A DNA stretch of 62,080 nt from Cylindrotheca closterium (Eukaryota > Bacillariophyta > Bacillariophyceae > Bacillariales > Bacillariaceae), in NCBI GenBank assembly GCA_933822405.4, contig CAKOGP040000469.1:1-62080 (forward strand), written 5' to 3'. Positions 10,176 to 21,500 of the stretch are shown piece after piece (positions within the stretch are counted from its first letter, which is position 1; each line of letters begins with the position of its first letter). The position numbers were made by a program, and so were the translations under genes. The notes beneath the pieces were generated by a model. It worked only from the letters and a program-made list of their open reading frames with translations, made no database searches and was not told the origin of the DNA.

Positions 10176-10657
10176 TTCAGTGGATTAGAAGTGGCAAGAA
10201 AGGTGATTGAACGGTTGGTAACGAGAAGAGTGAGAGAGGTGATGATCTCAGTAGTGTATCTGGTAATCTTTTTTCCGAAAAAGAGGAAAATTGATTTGGC
10301 GTGGCCAGTGGAAAACGTCATCGAACTGTTTAAAGGGTTCTCGTCGCACCAGACGGATTATTATGGTCGTCAATCTGACAAAGCATAAAAACTGGGGGAG
10401 CCATCTGCTGCGTGAGCGACAGCATCAAAGACATTTTTGGGCGTGGCACACGAACAGCAAAGCAGTCAAATTTGTTCGCCCTGTCCTGTCCGTCACCCGT
10501 CAAATCCGAAAAGCCGTTGCAGGTTCGGATTTTCAAGATTTCACAATAACGGCCGAGTGAGTGGGGTGAGCAGACAAGAACATCTACCTCACCTACAGTA
10601 CAGCACAGGATTACTGTTTTTAAAAAATCAAGAAAAGAAGAATCGAAGCGATTTACA
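10176..10657. other. Divergent intergenic region
   Basis: 482 bp between the starts of the 230-residue orphan and the GCNA-like gene. Scattered short frames exist here but none has a plausible start or recognisable product. It presumably contains both promoters. Confidence 0.35.
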
Positions 10658-12214
10658 ATGACAGCCAACGACATGTTGCAGGGAAAAGAGATTGCGTTGA
10701 AAAAACGTTTCGAACGAGACTTCTTGCCCAAGTATGGTGCTCTCTGGCGATGCATTGAGCAGACCAGAACAGCTCCAAAAGATCCTCAAGCTCCTGTGAA
10801 AGCATGTGTTGATTTTCTTACGGCTATTGAAAATAAGGCTCCAGCAACTATCCGTGCGGCTACAAATGAAGACGAATGTGGCTGTGAATGCGAGCCTCCA
10901 ATTTTGGAGAACGAAAATGGCAAGGAAAATATCCGTAGCCTTCCAAACTTTGAAATGCAAGAAAGAGCGGAAGAAAAAACAGATGCGAATGAAAGTCAAA
11001 TAATTCATTTGACTGAGGATTCAGATTCAGATTCAGATTCAGATTCAGATTCAGATTCAGAGAACGAGATTGAATTGGAAACAGAGCCACCGATTGGCAA
11101 CAGCAAGGTTGTAGAAATTTTGACGGATTCAGATGACGACACCAGTGATTTACGAAAAACAGCGCGATTGGACCCATCGCGACGGCCTCTTCAAATATCT
11201 TCATCTTTTATCGACGACGATAGTACTGGTAGCGATTCCAGTAGTGACGCTGAATTTGAAATTGATTTTAGTAATCTTAGTGAAGAAGAAAGTAATGACG
11301 TCGATGATTTGATTGAGTCAACGAAACGACTTAGCGTGAATGACAAAGACAACAAACGTACATTCAGTCAACCCAAGAGGAAAAGGACCCCAATGAGCAA
11401 ACGCGCTTTCAAGACCAAGCGAGAACCAATGACAAAAGACCTATTCAAAGAATTCAATACTAAAGTATTTGGAGGAAAGCTGGAATCCGTATCCGTGCAA
11501 TGGTCGACAAAGTTGCGGACTACGGCTGGGTTGACGAGACTTCGTAAAAGTGGGCAGAACATGAGACCAGGGGTTCCACTTCAACGCTTTGCGACCATCG
11601 AATTGAGCACCAAAGTGCTAGACAGTCAAGAACGATTAGAATCTACACTGCTTCATGAGATGGTTCATGCCGCTGCATGGATTCTTGACAACCAATGCAA
11701 CCCCCCTCATGGCAAATACTTTTGGAAGTGGGCCAGAATTGCCATGAAAGAGATTTCAGGGATTGAAGTGACAACAACTCATACTTACGAAATCGAATAC
11801 AAATACGCATGGGTAAGTCATGATGTGCTCACCATGTTCTCGTTTTTTGGGTATAGAGATCTCAAGATGCCATCATTGTTATTGTTGCTACAGGCATGCT
11901 CCAAACCTGGTTGCTCTTTTCTGGTAAAGCGACAGAGTAGGAGTATTGATGTAAAGAAGCAGTGCTGTGGAAGATGCAAGGGAAGGTTAGTTGAAGTCGA
12001 CGCAAAGACCGCGAAGACGAATATAACAGAAAAGAAACGAGCTCCTCCCTCGGAATACAATTTGTTTGTGAAGGACCAGTCAAAAGTAGTGAGAGAAAAG
12101 CTGATGAATATCCAACGAGGGGAAGGTAGAGCAAACCCAAAAGTGTCACAGAGCGACGTGATGAAGGAATGTGCTAGGCTTTGGCGCGAGAAGAAAGCAG
12201 TACAGCAAATTTGA
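10658..12214 (+). CDS. GCNA: GCNA/ACRC-like nuclear protease: acidic IDR, SprT domain, zinc ribbon, HMG-box-like tail
   Basis: ATG at 10658. Exons 10658-11812 and 11894-12214; the 81-bp intron (GTAAGT...CTACAG) is a multiple of three and has no stop. Removing it joins YKYAW to the zinc ribbon (ACSKPGC, later CCGRCKG). Domain order: an N-terminal helix, an acidic Ser/Asp-rich disordered region with a run of Asp-Ser pairs near residues 121-135, the SprT-like metalloprotease domain with HEMVHAA near residue 333 (two His ligands and the catalytic Glu present) plus the downstream His (PPHGKYF), the zinc ribbon, and a C-terminal KRAPPSEYNLFVKD ... WREKK block that looks like an HMG box. This order is diagnostic of GCNA/ACRC, which clears DNA-protein crosslinks in eukaryotic genomes; Spartan lacks the HMG box. 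Expected in the nucleus. Confidence 0.85.
   Translation: MTANDMLQGKEIALKKRFERDFLPKYGALWRCIEQTRTAPKDPQAPVKACVDFLTAIENKAPATIRAATNEDECGCECEPPILENENGKENIRSLPNFEMQERAEEKTDANESQIIHLTEDSDSDSDSDSDSDSENEIELETEPPIGNSKVVEILTDSDDDTSDLRKTARLDPSRRPLQISSSFIDDDSTGSDSSSDAEFEIDFSNLSEEESNDVDDLIESTKRLSVNDKDNKRTFSQPKRKRTPMSKRAFKTKREPMTKDLFKEFNTKVFGGKLESVSVQWSTKLRTTAGLTRLRKSGQNMRPGVPLQRFATIELSTKVLDSQERLESTLLHEMVHAAAWILDNQCNPPHGKYFWKWARIAMKEISGIEVTTTHTYEIEYKYAWVSHDVLTMFSFFGYRDLKMPSLLLLLQACSKPGCSFLVKRQSRSIDVKKQCCGRCKGRLVEVDAKTAKTNITEKKRAPPSEYNLFVKDQSKVVREKLMNIQRGEGRANPKVSQSDVMKECARLWREKKAVQQI
11018..11061 (+). repeat. GATTCA hexanucleotide repeat coding for Asp-Ser
   Basis: About seven tandem GATTCA units inside the acidic region of the GCNA-like gene. 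The repeat stays in frame, so slippage changes only the length of the acidic tract. Confidence 0.9.
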
Positions 12215-12222
12215 GGGTCTAG

Positions 12223-13518
12223 TTAATCTTTCTTGTAAAATTCATCTTCCTCCAAGCCACTGATGGAAAGACTGCGTTTCTCACGCTGCTCGACAATTTC
12301 CTCAATATGTTTTCTCCTGTGCTCCTGATAGGCATCGTGAAGAAGTTTTGCCTCGATCTCCACGAGCTCTTGAAACTTTTGTAACATGTCTGACTTTCTG
12401 AACGGTTTTTCTTTTTGCACTTTTGTGATGGCCTCTTCGATTGGGGCGGGAGGTTTGCAAAGATCGCTTACTGGTTGAAACTTATACCCAGTCTTTTGCT
12501 TGCGAGGAGGATAGACAAAGTAGGGGCCTGGATTGATCTTGACCCCAGCCCCCATGTATGTGGAAATGGCAGGATAATACACGCCATCTGGCGGGTGGAA
12601 AGCGTCTCCACCTTCTTTTCTCCCCTTACTGACGATGATGTCTCCCATAGGTGTGCCATTTTTGAAGAACTTGATTGTGTTCACACCAGTTGGATTGCCA
12701 TCCTCGTCTTTGGGTGGAAGGGAAATAGCACAACCCACCACATCGCCCGAACCAAATGCTTCGCCTCCCCACTTATCGTCTCGTTTTGAGCAATGAATCT
12801 TCGAGCCTCCAATATCGCGCAATCCAAAACTCCACTTGTCATACCCAACAGGAGCTTGAAGGTCCCCAGTTCGCATACTCCAGCCCAACCGAGCGTGGCC
12901 TCCAAATTGAGTAGAGTTCTCCTTCCCTGCTTTCTCATCCAATAGAGCTTGCTGAATTTGGTCTTGCAGCTTTTTCCCCATGCGTACATTTGATGGCAAA
13001 TATTCTACAATTTCCGAGACAGAAGGTGGCGCCAAGATAATGGCTTCGTAGTAGTAGTTGCCAGCGGAAACACCGTGAGTGGCTCTAGACATTCGATAAC
13101 CACGCATGCCACCCTTGATTGTCAATCGACGATCATCAAGAATCTTGAGTTGAGGAGCGGAATCAGTCTTGCTCAAATGGACAAATGGGGGACAGTCCTG
13201 CATACTTTTCGTGGCAGCCTGTTCCACTTGCTCCGAGGTTGGCATGACGTTTGTCGTTGATGTTGTGCTAATCGCAGATGCCGAAAGTAGGGAGTACAAT
13301 CCATTCCACCCCATCGAAGCACTCAACTGGGCAGCTGCAGCGGCAGAAGCAGGGTTTATGGCACCCTGTTTTGTAGTTGCCGTCGAGGACTCATCGGGCA
13401 TCGGACTTCGAGGCCGTTTCTTAGTCTGTCTTGTCGATGTAGTAGTCTCGTCTTTCACAGAGGTAGTTGAAGCGACTGATTCAGCCTTGTCAGTCTCCAT
13501 CTTGTCGTCGGAACCCAT
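12223..13518 (-). CDS. Ash2/Bre2-type SPRY protein (COMPASS subunit)
   Basis: Intronless, 431 residues from ATG 13518 (MGSDDKMETDK). The first ~110 residues are Thr/Ser/Ala-rich and disordered. The core is a SPRY domain of the Ash2 type: GMRGYRMSRATHGVSAGNYY, GGHARLGWSMRTGDLQAPVG, KWSFGLRDIGGSKIHCSKRD, then FKNGTPMGDIIV and YYPAISTYMGAGVKINPGP. The split SPRY insert and final DBM-like helix (C-terminal ~60 residues) match Ash2L/Bre2. These subunits join RbBP5 and WDR5 in Set1/COMPASS to stimulate H3K4 methylation in the nucleus. The PHD/winged-helix part of animal ASH2L is absent, as in yeast Bre2. It ends 9 bp from the stop of the convergent GCNA-like gene, so the 3' UTRs must overlap. Confidence 0.88.
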   Translation of the reverse strand: MGSDDKMETDKAESVASTTSVKDETTTSTRQTKKRPRSPMPDESSTATTKQGAINPASAAAAAQLSASMGWNGLYSLLSASAISTTSTTNVMPTSEQVEQAATKSMQDCPPFVHLSKTDSAPQLKILDDRRLTIKGGMRGYRMSRATHGVSAGNYYYEAIILAPPSVSEIVEYLPSNVRMGKKLQDQIQQALLDEKAGKENSTQFGGHARLGWSMRTGDLQAPVGYDKWSFGLRDIGGSKIHCSKRDDKWGGEAFGSGDVVGCAISLPPKDEDGNPTGVNTIKFFKNGTPMGDIIVSKGRKEGGDAFHPPDGVYYPAISTYMGAGVKINPGPYFVYPPRKQKTGYKFQPVSDLCKPPAPIEEAITKVQKEKPFRKSDMLQKFQELVEIEAKLLHDAYQEHRRKHIEEIVEQREKRSLSISGLEEDEFYKKD

Positions 13519-13938
13519 ATTTATTTGAGAAAAACAATACTGTACATGCACTGTAAGTTATTTGTTCATCAAACCAAGAACATACACTCTTGTTCAAACC
13601 ATCAAAATGCCTGTCGTTATGACGGACAGACAGCACGAAACATGACATTCATTCTTCATTCATTCAACATGACGCTGTCTTGACTAGTCAGAGTCAATTC
13701 TCTTCGTAATGCAAAATGCAAAATTCAATCTCTTTTATTATCCTCTACAGTCATCATAGGACCACTTTATGATGATTCGCAAACGCAATTATACTGCTAC
13801 TTTGGTGACTTGGATCCAGGACAGTGTGAATGAATATCATTCGCATTGTCATCGGATGCTCCACGAGACTCCCTATTTCTAGTACACTTGTACCATGGAA
13901 CGTCATAGCTCATGCTGCTTGGAACTCATGTGATAGTA
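13519..13938. other. Gene-free stretch
   Basis: 420 bp between the Ash2-like start and the end of the Beclin-like gene. It is AT-rich with short repeated ATTCATTC patches near 13650-13670. No gene or structured element seen. Confidence 0.4.
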
Positions 13939-15359
13939 TTAGGCAACGCTGTGTGCAAGGACAGCAACTTGTTCTGCCACCTGAGTGGAGCATAGTTTTG
14001 ACAACCACGACAGATTGGAAGCCATTCGATGGATTGCCTACAAATACAAAGGAACACGTTTGAGGGAAGAGAGTGCGCGAGAGAGATGGAGGCAAATAGA
14101 GAATGGAATTGGAAAATATCAGTTCTGACCCTTGAAATGGTGAGTAAATACATCTGCTTGGAACTACTCACGTGAGACCATCCGGCATGATCTAACTGAT
14201 TCAATGAAGTCAGGTCAATTTTCCCAATAGCAGTTGCCGAAGATGGAAAGGGGGGTGTTGGGGAAAGCCCATGAATCTGAAATTTGCTGAGCCTAGAAGC
14301 ATGTTTCAAGACCTGGTCCAGTAAAGCATTCCATGCAATGAGGCTTCGACAATCGCCAGGTAGCATATTGTAGATTTCCTTGCGATAAATTAGCTTGGCA
14401 CAATCCGCAAGAGGTACAACCTTCCAATCCGATGATGGATAGTTCAAGAGGGTCCCGAGAACAAGTAGAAGTTGTGTCGCTTGAGACCAAGCCACCTCAA
14501 TTTCCTTTGTTGGTACATCGCCTTTTGGGCGGTAAGCCAGCCGCAATTGGTTGATAAGAGGATAGCGTAGTCCTCTTTGATCGACCTGCAAGTCAAAGAG
14601 TGCCTGAGGAAGCTGGACGGAGGCCAATCTATCCACCTCACTCTGAACTTGGGACAGTTCGTTCGACGTTTGATCCAGCACCGCATCGAATGCTTTTGAC
14701 TTTAGCTCCAGCGCATTTTTTTTCGCATGATACTGTTCTTCATATGTTTCCAGCTGGGTTGCGATATTCATCTGATCCTTGTATAATGAGTTCAGGTGCT
14801 CTAATTCAGCCTGCCGTGCTTCTATCTCTTGTTGCAACAAATCAATTTCGCTTTCATAAGCTTTGGTGGTAGTTTCCAAACCAACCTTTGAGACAGCGTT
14901 AAACGTCTTGATTCGTTGCTTCGCTTTGAACACAGCTTCTTCATAGGCTTGACATTCTCCGTATAGGCGCTGTGTATCTTTTTCCAGCGCTGTCGCAACG
15001 CGGTCGATACTATCCGAACTTATTGAAACGTTGGAATTGGGCTTCGACGCCTCGAGCAACTCAAGTAGGTGGAGGTGCTCTTCTTGGAACCCATGTTTCG
15101 AATGATACACCGAGCCATTGGACCGCGTGGATAAGTCACGGGGTGCCGACAAATGAACGAACGAAGACTCCAACCAGGAGGGAGGCTTTTTGGAGGTGTT
15201 CAATGAATCGTGATCGAAGTAATTATTAACGCTGTATTGACGGGCATCCAGTCGTTTCTTTCCTTCTTCCTGGGAATTGCTGTCAATTGATTCTACCTCA
15301 CTGATACTAGTCAAGTTGCCCCTTGCAGGAGACTTTGTATCAGGCGTAGATGAGCTCAT
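13939..15359 (-). CDS. ATG6: Beclin-1 / Atg6-like autophagy protein
   Basis: Two exons: 15359-14172 and 14037-13939, with a 134-bp intron (GTGAGT...TTGTAG); about 428 residues, close to Beclin-1 (450). After a disordered N-terminus comes a long coiled coil (roughly residues 130-260), then the evolutionarily conserved domain: YPLINQLRLAYRPKGDVPTK, EIEVAWSQATQLLLVLGTLL and DWKVVPLADCAKLIYRKEIY. The second exon supplies the final Trp-containing helix (GWSHAIHRMASNLSWLSKL), which ends most Beclins. Beclin/Atg6 is a subunit of the Vps34 PI3-kinase complexes acting in autophagosome formation and endosomal sorting. ATG 15359 (MSSSTPDTK) is chosen as the first start that leaves a normal promoter gap; in-frame ATGs exist upstream to about 15548. 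The N-terminus shows no clear BH3 motif. Confidence 0.82.
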
Positions 15360-15469
15360 CAGTTCTAACAGTAGACTTGTTGTTGTTTGTTGATGGTGGG
15401 TTTCGTTTTCAATTTGTCCAAAATTCTGGTTTAGTCGATGTAATCGGATGACCGCGCATTTCACCGCGA

Positions 15470-15492
15470 AAAATGCACGTAAAATGCACGTG
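15470..15492. promoter_or_regulatory. Tandem 11-bp repeat with a CACGTG G-box in a divergent promoter
   Basis: AAAATGCACGT occurs twice head to tail at 15470-15480 and 15481-15491, and the second copy runs into CACGTG (15487-15492). It lies in the 176-bp gap between the Beclin-like and IDI-SQS starts, so a bZIP or bHLH factor could act on both. Binding is inferred from the G-box alone. Confidence 0.45.
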
Positions 15493-15535
15493 TCAGACCG
15501 AGCCAAAGTCGATAAAAAAATCATCATCGACGACA

Positions 15536-18252
15536 ATGCCACAATCAAAAACCAACAAGTTTAGTTGGAACTCAGCATTTCTAGTGTGGTGCACCTCCTT
15601 TCTTCTCATATTCCAAGTCTCCGAGGCCTCCGATTTCAAAATGTCACCTTCTGCGAAAAAATGGGACGGGAACGCGATGAGTCAAAATGATATGATGCTG
15701 AAAGATACAGTGATTGTTCTTGACGACCAAGACAATATCATTGGATCCGCTTCCAAAAAGGAATCTCACGTCTTCAACACGGAACAGCCAAGAGGAATTT
15801 TGCACCGGGCATTCTCTGTCTTTTTATTTGATGAGTCCACCGGTGAACTTTTGCTTCAGCAACGTGCATCCACCAAGATCACTTTCCCAAATGTGAGTAT
15901 GACCTTCCTCCTGTCTGTTTCTTTTGCGAAGAAGACAGCTTGTGACTTCTACATGCAACTTTGGCCTCAGAAATTCTCTATTCTGGGTTCTGTTTCTTTT
16001 GTTTGGTGTTTCTGACGACACTCTCTTGCTTTCTTGCACGTTCTTGCCCGTTTTTGCACCACCAACTCTCTAGGTATGGACAAATACATGCTGCTCTCAT
16101 CCTTTACACGGTATGGAGCCTGCAGAAGTAGATACCCCCGAGGATGTTGCAAATGGAACAGTTATGGGTGCAAAATATGCAGCTATCCGAAAGTTGGATC
16201 ATGAATTGGGCATCCCTAGCGTCCAATTGCCGGTAGGGAAATTCAAATTCTTGACTCGACTCCACTACTGGGCTGCCGACACAGTGACACATGGAAGGGA
16301 CAGGTAAGTGAATGGTTACACTGCGTAGAATGCGATACGATGTACTAAAAATCTGTTTTTCAGCCCGTGGGGAGAGCACGAAATTGACTACGTTCTCTTC
16401 TTCTGCGTCAAGAACAAGAGTGAACTGACTATTAAACCGCATCCTGACGAAGTCGATGACATCAAGTGGGTGTCACCTCAAAAACTAGACGAGATGATGA
16501 AAGACTCGTCGCTACTCTTTTCTCCCTGGTTTCGCCTTATCTGTAAGAAGTGGTTGGTTACCAGTTGGTGGAAGAACCTCAAGGAGACAATGACGACAGA
16601 TGAACACTGTGATTACGCCGCAATTCATGAGTTCGATCCGCCAAAGGAGCATCTCGGAGGAAAAGGAAAAGCAGGGCCACTGTTTGAAGAAAAGCAGGGA
16701 GATGAAAGGTAAAGAGGAATCTAGCGGCGCATTCGTGAATCTATTCACTTGCTGTTCTTTTCAGCGTCCAGCCTAACACTCTTTCCACCATGCCACTCTT
16801 AAAACGCACTTCCGCAATTGCTGCAGCAAAAAACAAGGGGCTTATGGAAAGGTGAAGATACACAAAGAACCCATGCTCAAACAGCTTTCGCATATCGACG
16901 AAGTGTTTGCAGCCTTCTACTTTTTGAAGGTCAAACCACTCAAATCTAACTTGGAAACTCCGTTTATCACGGAGACTTTCGACGCCGATGACTTGGCATT
17001 TTGTGATGACATCCTCGTGAAAGTTTCCCGTAGTTTTGCTGCGGTCATTCGTCAATTACCATCCTCGATGCTTGTTGATATATTGATATTTTACCTGGTG
17101 TTGAGAGCGTTAGATACGATCGAAGACGACACTACAGCATTCGAAAGCAACGATATCAAGATTAAGCATCTTACCAACTTCCGAAAGACAGCGTTGGGTG
17201 ATCCTACGTGGACCATGGACGGAGTTGGCGAGGGAGACGAAAAGCTACTTTTGGAAAACTTCGACAAGTGCCACCGTGTGTATGCCAAGCTGAGCGAGAA
17301 GTCAAAAAGTGTCATTGGAGATATTACCCAACGAATGGCAGATGGAATGGCCGAATTTGTAGGAAAAGACTTGGGTCAGGGCACTGTAGACGTTGAGCAG
17401 TACAATCGGTATTGTCATTTCGTCGCTGGTCTGGTGGGCGAAGGGTTAAGCCGTTTGTTTGCTGCTTCAGGACTAGAAAAGAAATCCTTCGGCGGTGAAC
17501 TTTTCCTGAGTGATCAAATGGGGCTCTTCCTCCAGAAAACGAATATCATCCGTGACTATCTAGAGGACTATGTTGATCATCGAGCCTTCTGGCCGCAGAC
17601 AATCTGGAAGAAGTATTCGAAAACGGGAGAGCTTGGGTACTTTACCAGACAAGAGGATGAAGAAGTACAAGAAAGGTCTTTGCAATGCTTGAATGAGTTG
17701 GTAACAGATGCCTTGGAACTGGCTCCCGATTGCTTGGCTTACATGTCGAAGCTTCAGTGTAAACAGATTTTTCGCTTTTGTGCAATTCCTCAGGTCATGG
17801 CTATTGCTACTCTTGACAAATGTTATTCGAACAACAAAGTATTTACAGGTGTCGTTAAGATCCGAAAGGGTACTTCGTGTAAGCTGCTTCTCCGGACCAA
17901 CACATTGGATGAGGTCCATGATACTTTCTACCAATTTTCCGAAGCAATTGTTAGAAAGGCAATGGCAAAGAGGACGATGGGAGTTGTAGATCCATCCTAC
18001 GAGAGAACTATAAAGGCCTGCGAAACAATTCAGGAACTCACAGCTTCAGGTCATAACCGGCTGACGAGCAAACGTCGCATGCCGTTTGTTCTTGGAGGTC
18101 TTCTGATGGCAACATCGTTAGGATCGAAGTACATCCCTATTGATTTCCCGGGAATGAAGCAGAGTCTACTATTGCTTGGAATCGGGATTCTCTCTTTCGG
18201 ACCATATGCCATCTCGCAGGAGAGCGATTTGAAGGATTCCAACGCCCTGTAG
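15536..18252 (+). CDS. Isopentenyl-diphosphate isomerase / squalene synthase fusion (IDI-SQS)
   Basis: Exons 15536-15892, 16074-16303, 16364-16708 and 16827-18252 give one 785-residue frame. The N-terminus has a hydrophobic segment (FLVWCTSFLLIFQV). The type-1 IPP isomerase part has the active-site Cys motif TNTCCSHPL and the acidic motif GEHEIDYVLFF. The squalene synthase part has SRSFAAVIRQLP, the first Asp motif YLVLRALDTIEDD, YCHFVAGLVGEGLSRLF, the second Asp motif NIIRDYLEDY, and a C-terminal membrane anchor (LLLLGIGILSFGPYAI). The fusion isomerises IPP to DMAPP and also joins two FPP into squalene, the entry to sterols, presumably at the ER. Such fusions are established in diatoms. The third intron has two plausible acceptors; only the distal one (16826) keeps the SQS frame, while the stronger-looking one (after 16764) ends at a TGA at 16853. 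A separate SQS start at ATG 16873 is possible but less likely. Confidence 0.88.
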
Positions 18253-18523
18253 AAAATAATTCGCGAAATACTTGAAATATTATCTTGTCCCGATACAAGC
18301 TGAAATACCAGCATGATTGGAATACTACCTAACATCTCATCAATACCGGTACAGACCGGTACACGTACCGGTACACTGCATGCAGTACAGTAATCCTTAA
18401 ATCGACTCAGTTGACTCAAAAAAACTATTCAAATCGCTTCGACCGTTATTTTCACAATTCAAAACGTGTGATCGCGTCGTGGTATTCATACTTCTAAAAC
18501 AGCGCTTTGTTCGGACACCAAAG

Positions 18524-21500
18524 ATGGTGGATGACGGCGAAAACAATACCCCCCCTCCCCGGGAGGCAAGTGAAATGATTGAGGACAGCAATGACGAGAA
18601 TCATCCGCCTCCTCGTCTCATGATTACCAAGATGGTATGTTATTTGTGCTTTCGGATTGTCGAAGGAGATGCAGAATCCCCGTCTAACATCACGGTTCTC
18701 TTGGCAGGTCTTGGAAAACTTCAAATCATATGCAGGTATCAAGGAAATTGGACCCTTTCATAAGTGTTTCTCTGCTGTTGTCGGTCCAAATGGATCTGGA
18801 AAATCAAATGTGATCGATGCAATGCTATTCGTGTTTGGCAAGCGTGCCAAAAAATTGCGTCTCAATAAAGTTTCAGAATTGATCCACAAGAGCGATGCGG
18901 TAAAAGATGACCCTCCTCAATATGCCCGCGTGTCTGTTCACTTTCAGGAAATCGTAGACACTGGAGACGGTGACGACGATTTTGAAATTGTCCCGAACAC
19001 AGAAACCATTGTTACGAGAATTGCTAAGACCGATAGTTCATCGACCTACAAACTCGATGGTAGAAACTCTTCCTTCAAGGATATCGCAACTTATCTGAAC
19101 TCTAAGGGCATCGACCTTGACAACAATCGTTTTTTGATCCTGCAAGGTGAGGTCGAAATGATATCAATGATGCCACCCAAAGGAAAGACAGAGAATGATG
19201 AAGGTTTGCTGGAATATCTTGAAGACATTATTGGATCTTCCAAGTTCGTAGAAGCTACGAACGAGGCAGCAGAAAAAGTGGACGCTCTAACCGAAGTTCG
19301 ACAGGAAAAGTTGAACCGCGTCAAGGCAGTCGAGAAAGAGAAGGATAATCTTGAAGGAGCAAAGCAAGAAGCCGAAGCGCTATTGGCAAAAGAGCGGGAA
19401 ATTCGTCAGAAGCAGAATATACTATACCACATTCATCTAATGACGACCGATCAAGAAGGTGTTCAAATCTCCGAAAAGAAGGAGAAAGTCGCTGTGAAAA
19501 TATCCAAGCAAAAAGAAAAACTGACCTTTGCTGATGAAAGAATTGAAGAAATTGAAAGTGGTCTATCGGAACAACGCAAAGACTACGATGCAACCTTCAA
19601 TGAACTGAAGAGGACTAAGGATGAGTTCACAGCAGTAGAGAGAAAAGATATCAAGCTCCGCGAAGAGATCAAGCATGAGCGAAGCAAGAACAAAAAGTTG
19701 AAGGACAAGATCAAGACTGAAACAAAGAAGGAGACTACGGCTGCTAAGAAGAGGGAAAAGGCCATCGAGAGAATTCCACTGCTTGAAGAAGAAATTCAGA
19801 ATCTAGTCGAGGAACGAAAGGTTGAAGATGAAAAGTTGGAAAGGATAGAAGAAGAGACCAAAGCTTCCACTCAGAAAATCAGACGAAAGCTAGAAGTGAA
19901 GACCGAGGAATTGGCTCCAGTCAAGCAGCAACGGGCTGAACTTCAGGCATCGCTCGAAACTGCTGAAACAGAGCTTAAGCTCATGAAAGATTCAACTGAT
20001 CGAGCCCAAGAGCGTCTTCAATCAGCAGAAGAAGAACTGGCTGCATTGGACGAGACACAGGACAAGAAACGAAACGAACTGCAAACCACCGAGAAGGACC
20101 TATCCACTGCAAAGATAACTGTTCAGGGTCTGCATAACGAAGACAAGTTTCTTATTCGTGATGAAGAATCTCTTGGGAAAAAGCAAAAAGAGTACATTGC
20201 AAAACTGGAAGACGTCAGATCTGCCATGAGATCTACAGGTGGAGGAAAAGGTCGCTCCAAGGCAACAAGGGGGATCATCAAAGCTGCGAAGAAGGGAGGG
20301 GAGTTATCAGGCTGTGGAGTGCTTGGTCGTCTTGGAGACCTTGCAACAGTTCCAGCAAAGTATGATGTAGCGGTTTCAACTGCATGCGGTATGCTTGATC
20401 ATATCGTTGTTCAGACCACTGCTGGGGCTCAAAGATGCCTTGAGTTCCTCAGAAAGCACAACTTAGGACGAGCAAGCTTTATACCGCTGGATAAGCAAAA
20501 GAAGGGTGCTCATGATCGAGCTGTAGAGACACCTGAAGGCGCACCTCGGCTTTTTGAGCTCATTGTTCCATCCAACTTTGCTGTCACGCCAGCGCTTTAC
20601 CTCGCAGTTGGAAATACTCTTGTGGCACCTGACCTTGAGACAGCATCACGTTGGGCATATGACTACTCCAAGAGGTGGCGAGTTGTTACCTTGGATGGAA
20701 AACTCATCGAGACTGCTGGAACAATGTCCGGGGGCGGCAAAGCAGTTCGTCGTGGAGGTATGCGTCTCGCAGATTCAAGATCGCATGCCCCTGCTGCTTC
20801 GTCCGGCGAGGATTTTGAAGCCGCTTTGGAAACCCTCGAAAAGGAAAACAATGAAACCAACAATAGACTTCAAGAGTGCCGAAAGCGGCGACTGACGATC
20901 AAGGACGAACTCCGGACTCTTTCCAAGACTATCAAGACTCTGGAGATCAAGATGCCCAAGTTGCGTATGGAGATCGCTGGTTGTGATACTACCAGAGAGG
21001 AATTAACGAAACTCGTTCCAGAGCTTCGAGAACAGACCAAGGTCAGTGAGGAAGATGCGGAAAGACTGCTTGAACTAAGCAGCAATGTTGGAAGATGCAC
21101 AGTAGAGGTCGAATCATGTGCGAAACGAGCCTCTGCGTTGGAGAAAGAGGTCTCGGATATGCAGAATGAAATTCTCAAAGCTGGTGGAACAAGAATGAAG
21201 AACCAGAAGGCAACATGTGACAAGATTGTATCCCAATTGAACGAAGCAGAAAAGAAACTGAACTCTTCTAATGTTGAAATCAAGTCCACTGAAAAAGCGG
21301 TTTCCAAGGCCAAAGCTGCTAGAGAAGGTCTGGAGAAGGAACTAGCAGGAAACGAAGAGCTTCTGGAGGAGAAACAAAAGGAATTCAAGGCGCTTGAAGC
21401 AGGAGCGTTCCAAGTAATGACTGCGTATGAACAGGTCAAGGTTGTGGAAGAAAAGAAAAGGCTTGCACTCGAGAAAGTGTCGAAAGAAGTCGAAGACTTG

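Noticed and set aside
15360..15548. Upstream in-frame ATGs of the Beclin-like gene, up to 15548
   Set aside because: Using them would make the gene overlap the IDI-SQS start and adds residues without Beclin similarity.
16852..16912. A short intron 16852-16912 (GTGAAG...TTTGCAG) to join the isomerase exon to squalene synthase
   Set aside because: Both splice signals are present but the joined frame meets a stop soon after; it does not give the SQS frame, and the removed sequence (LKQLSHIDEVF) resembles a normal SQS N-terminus.
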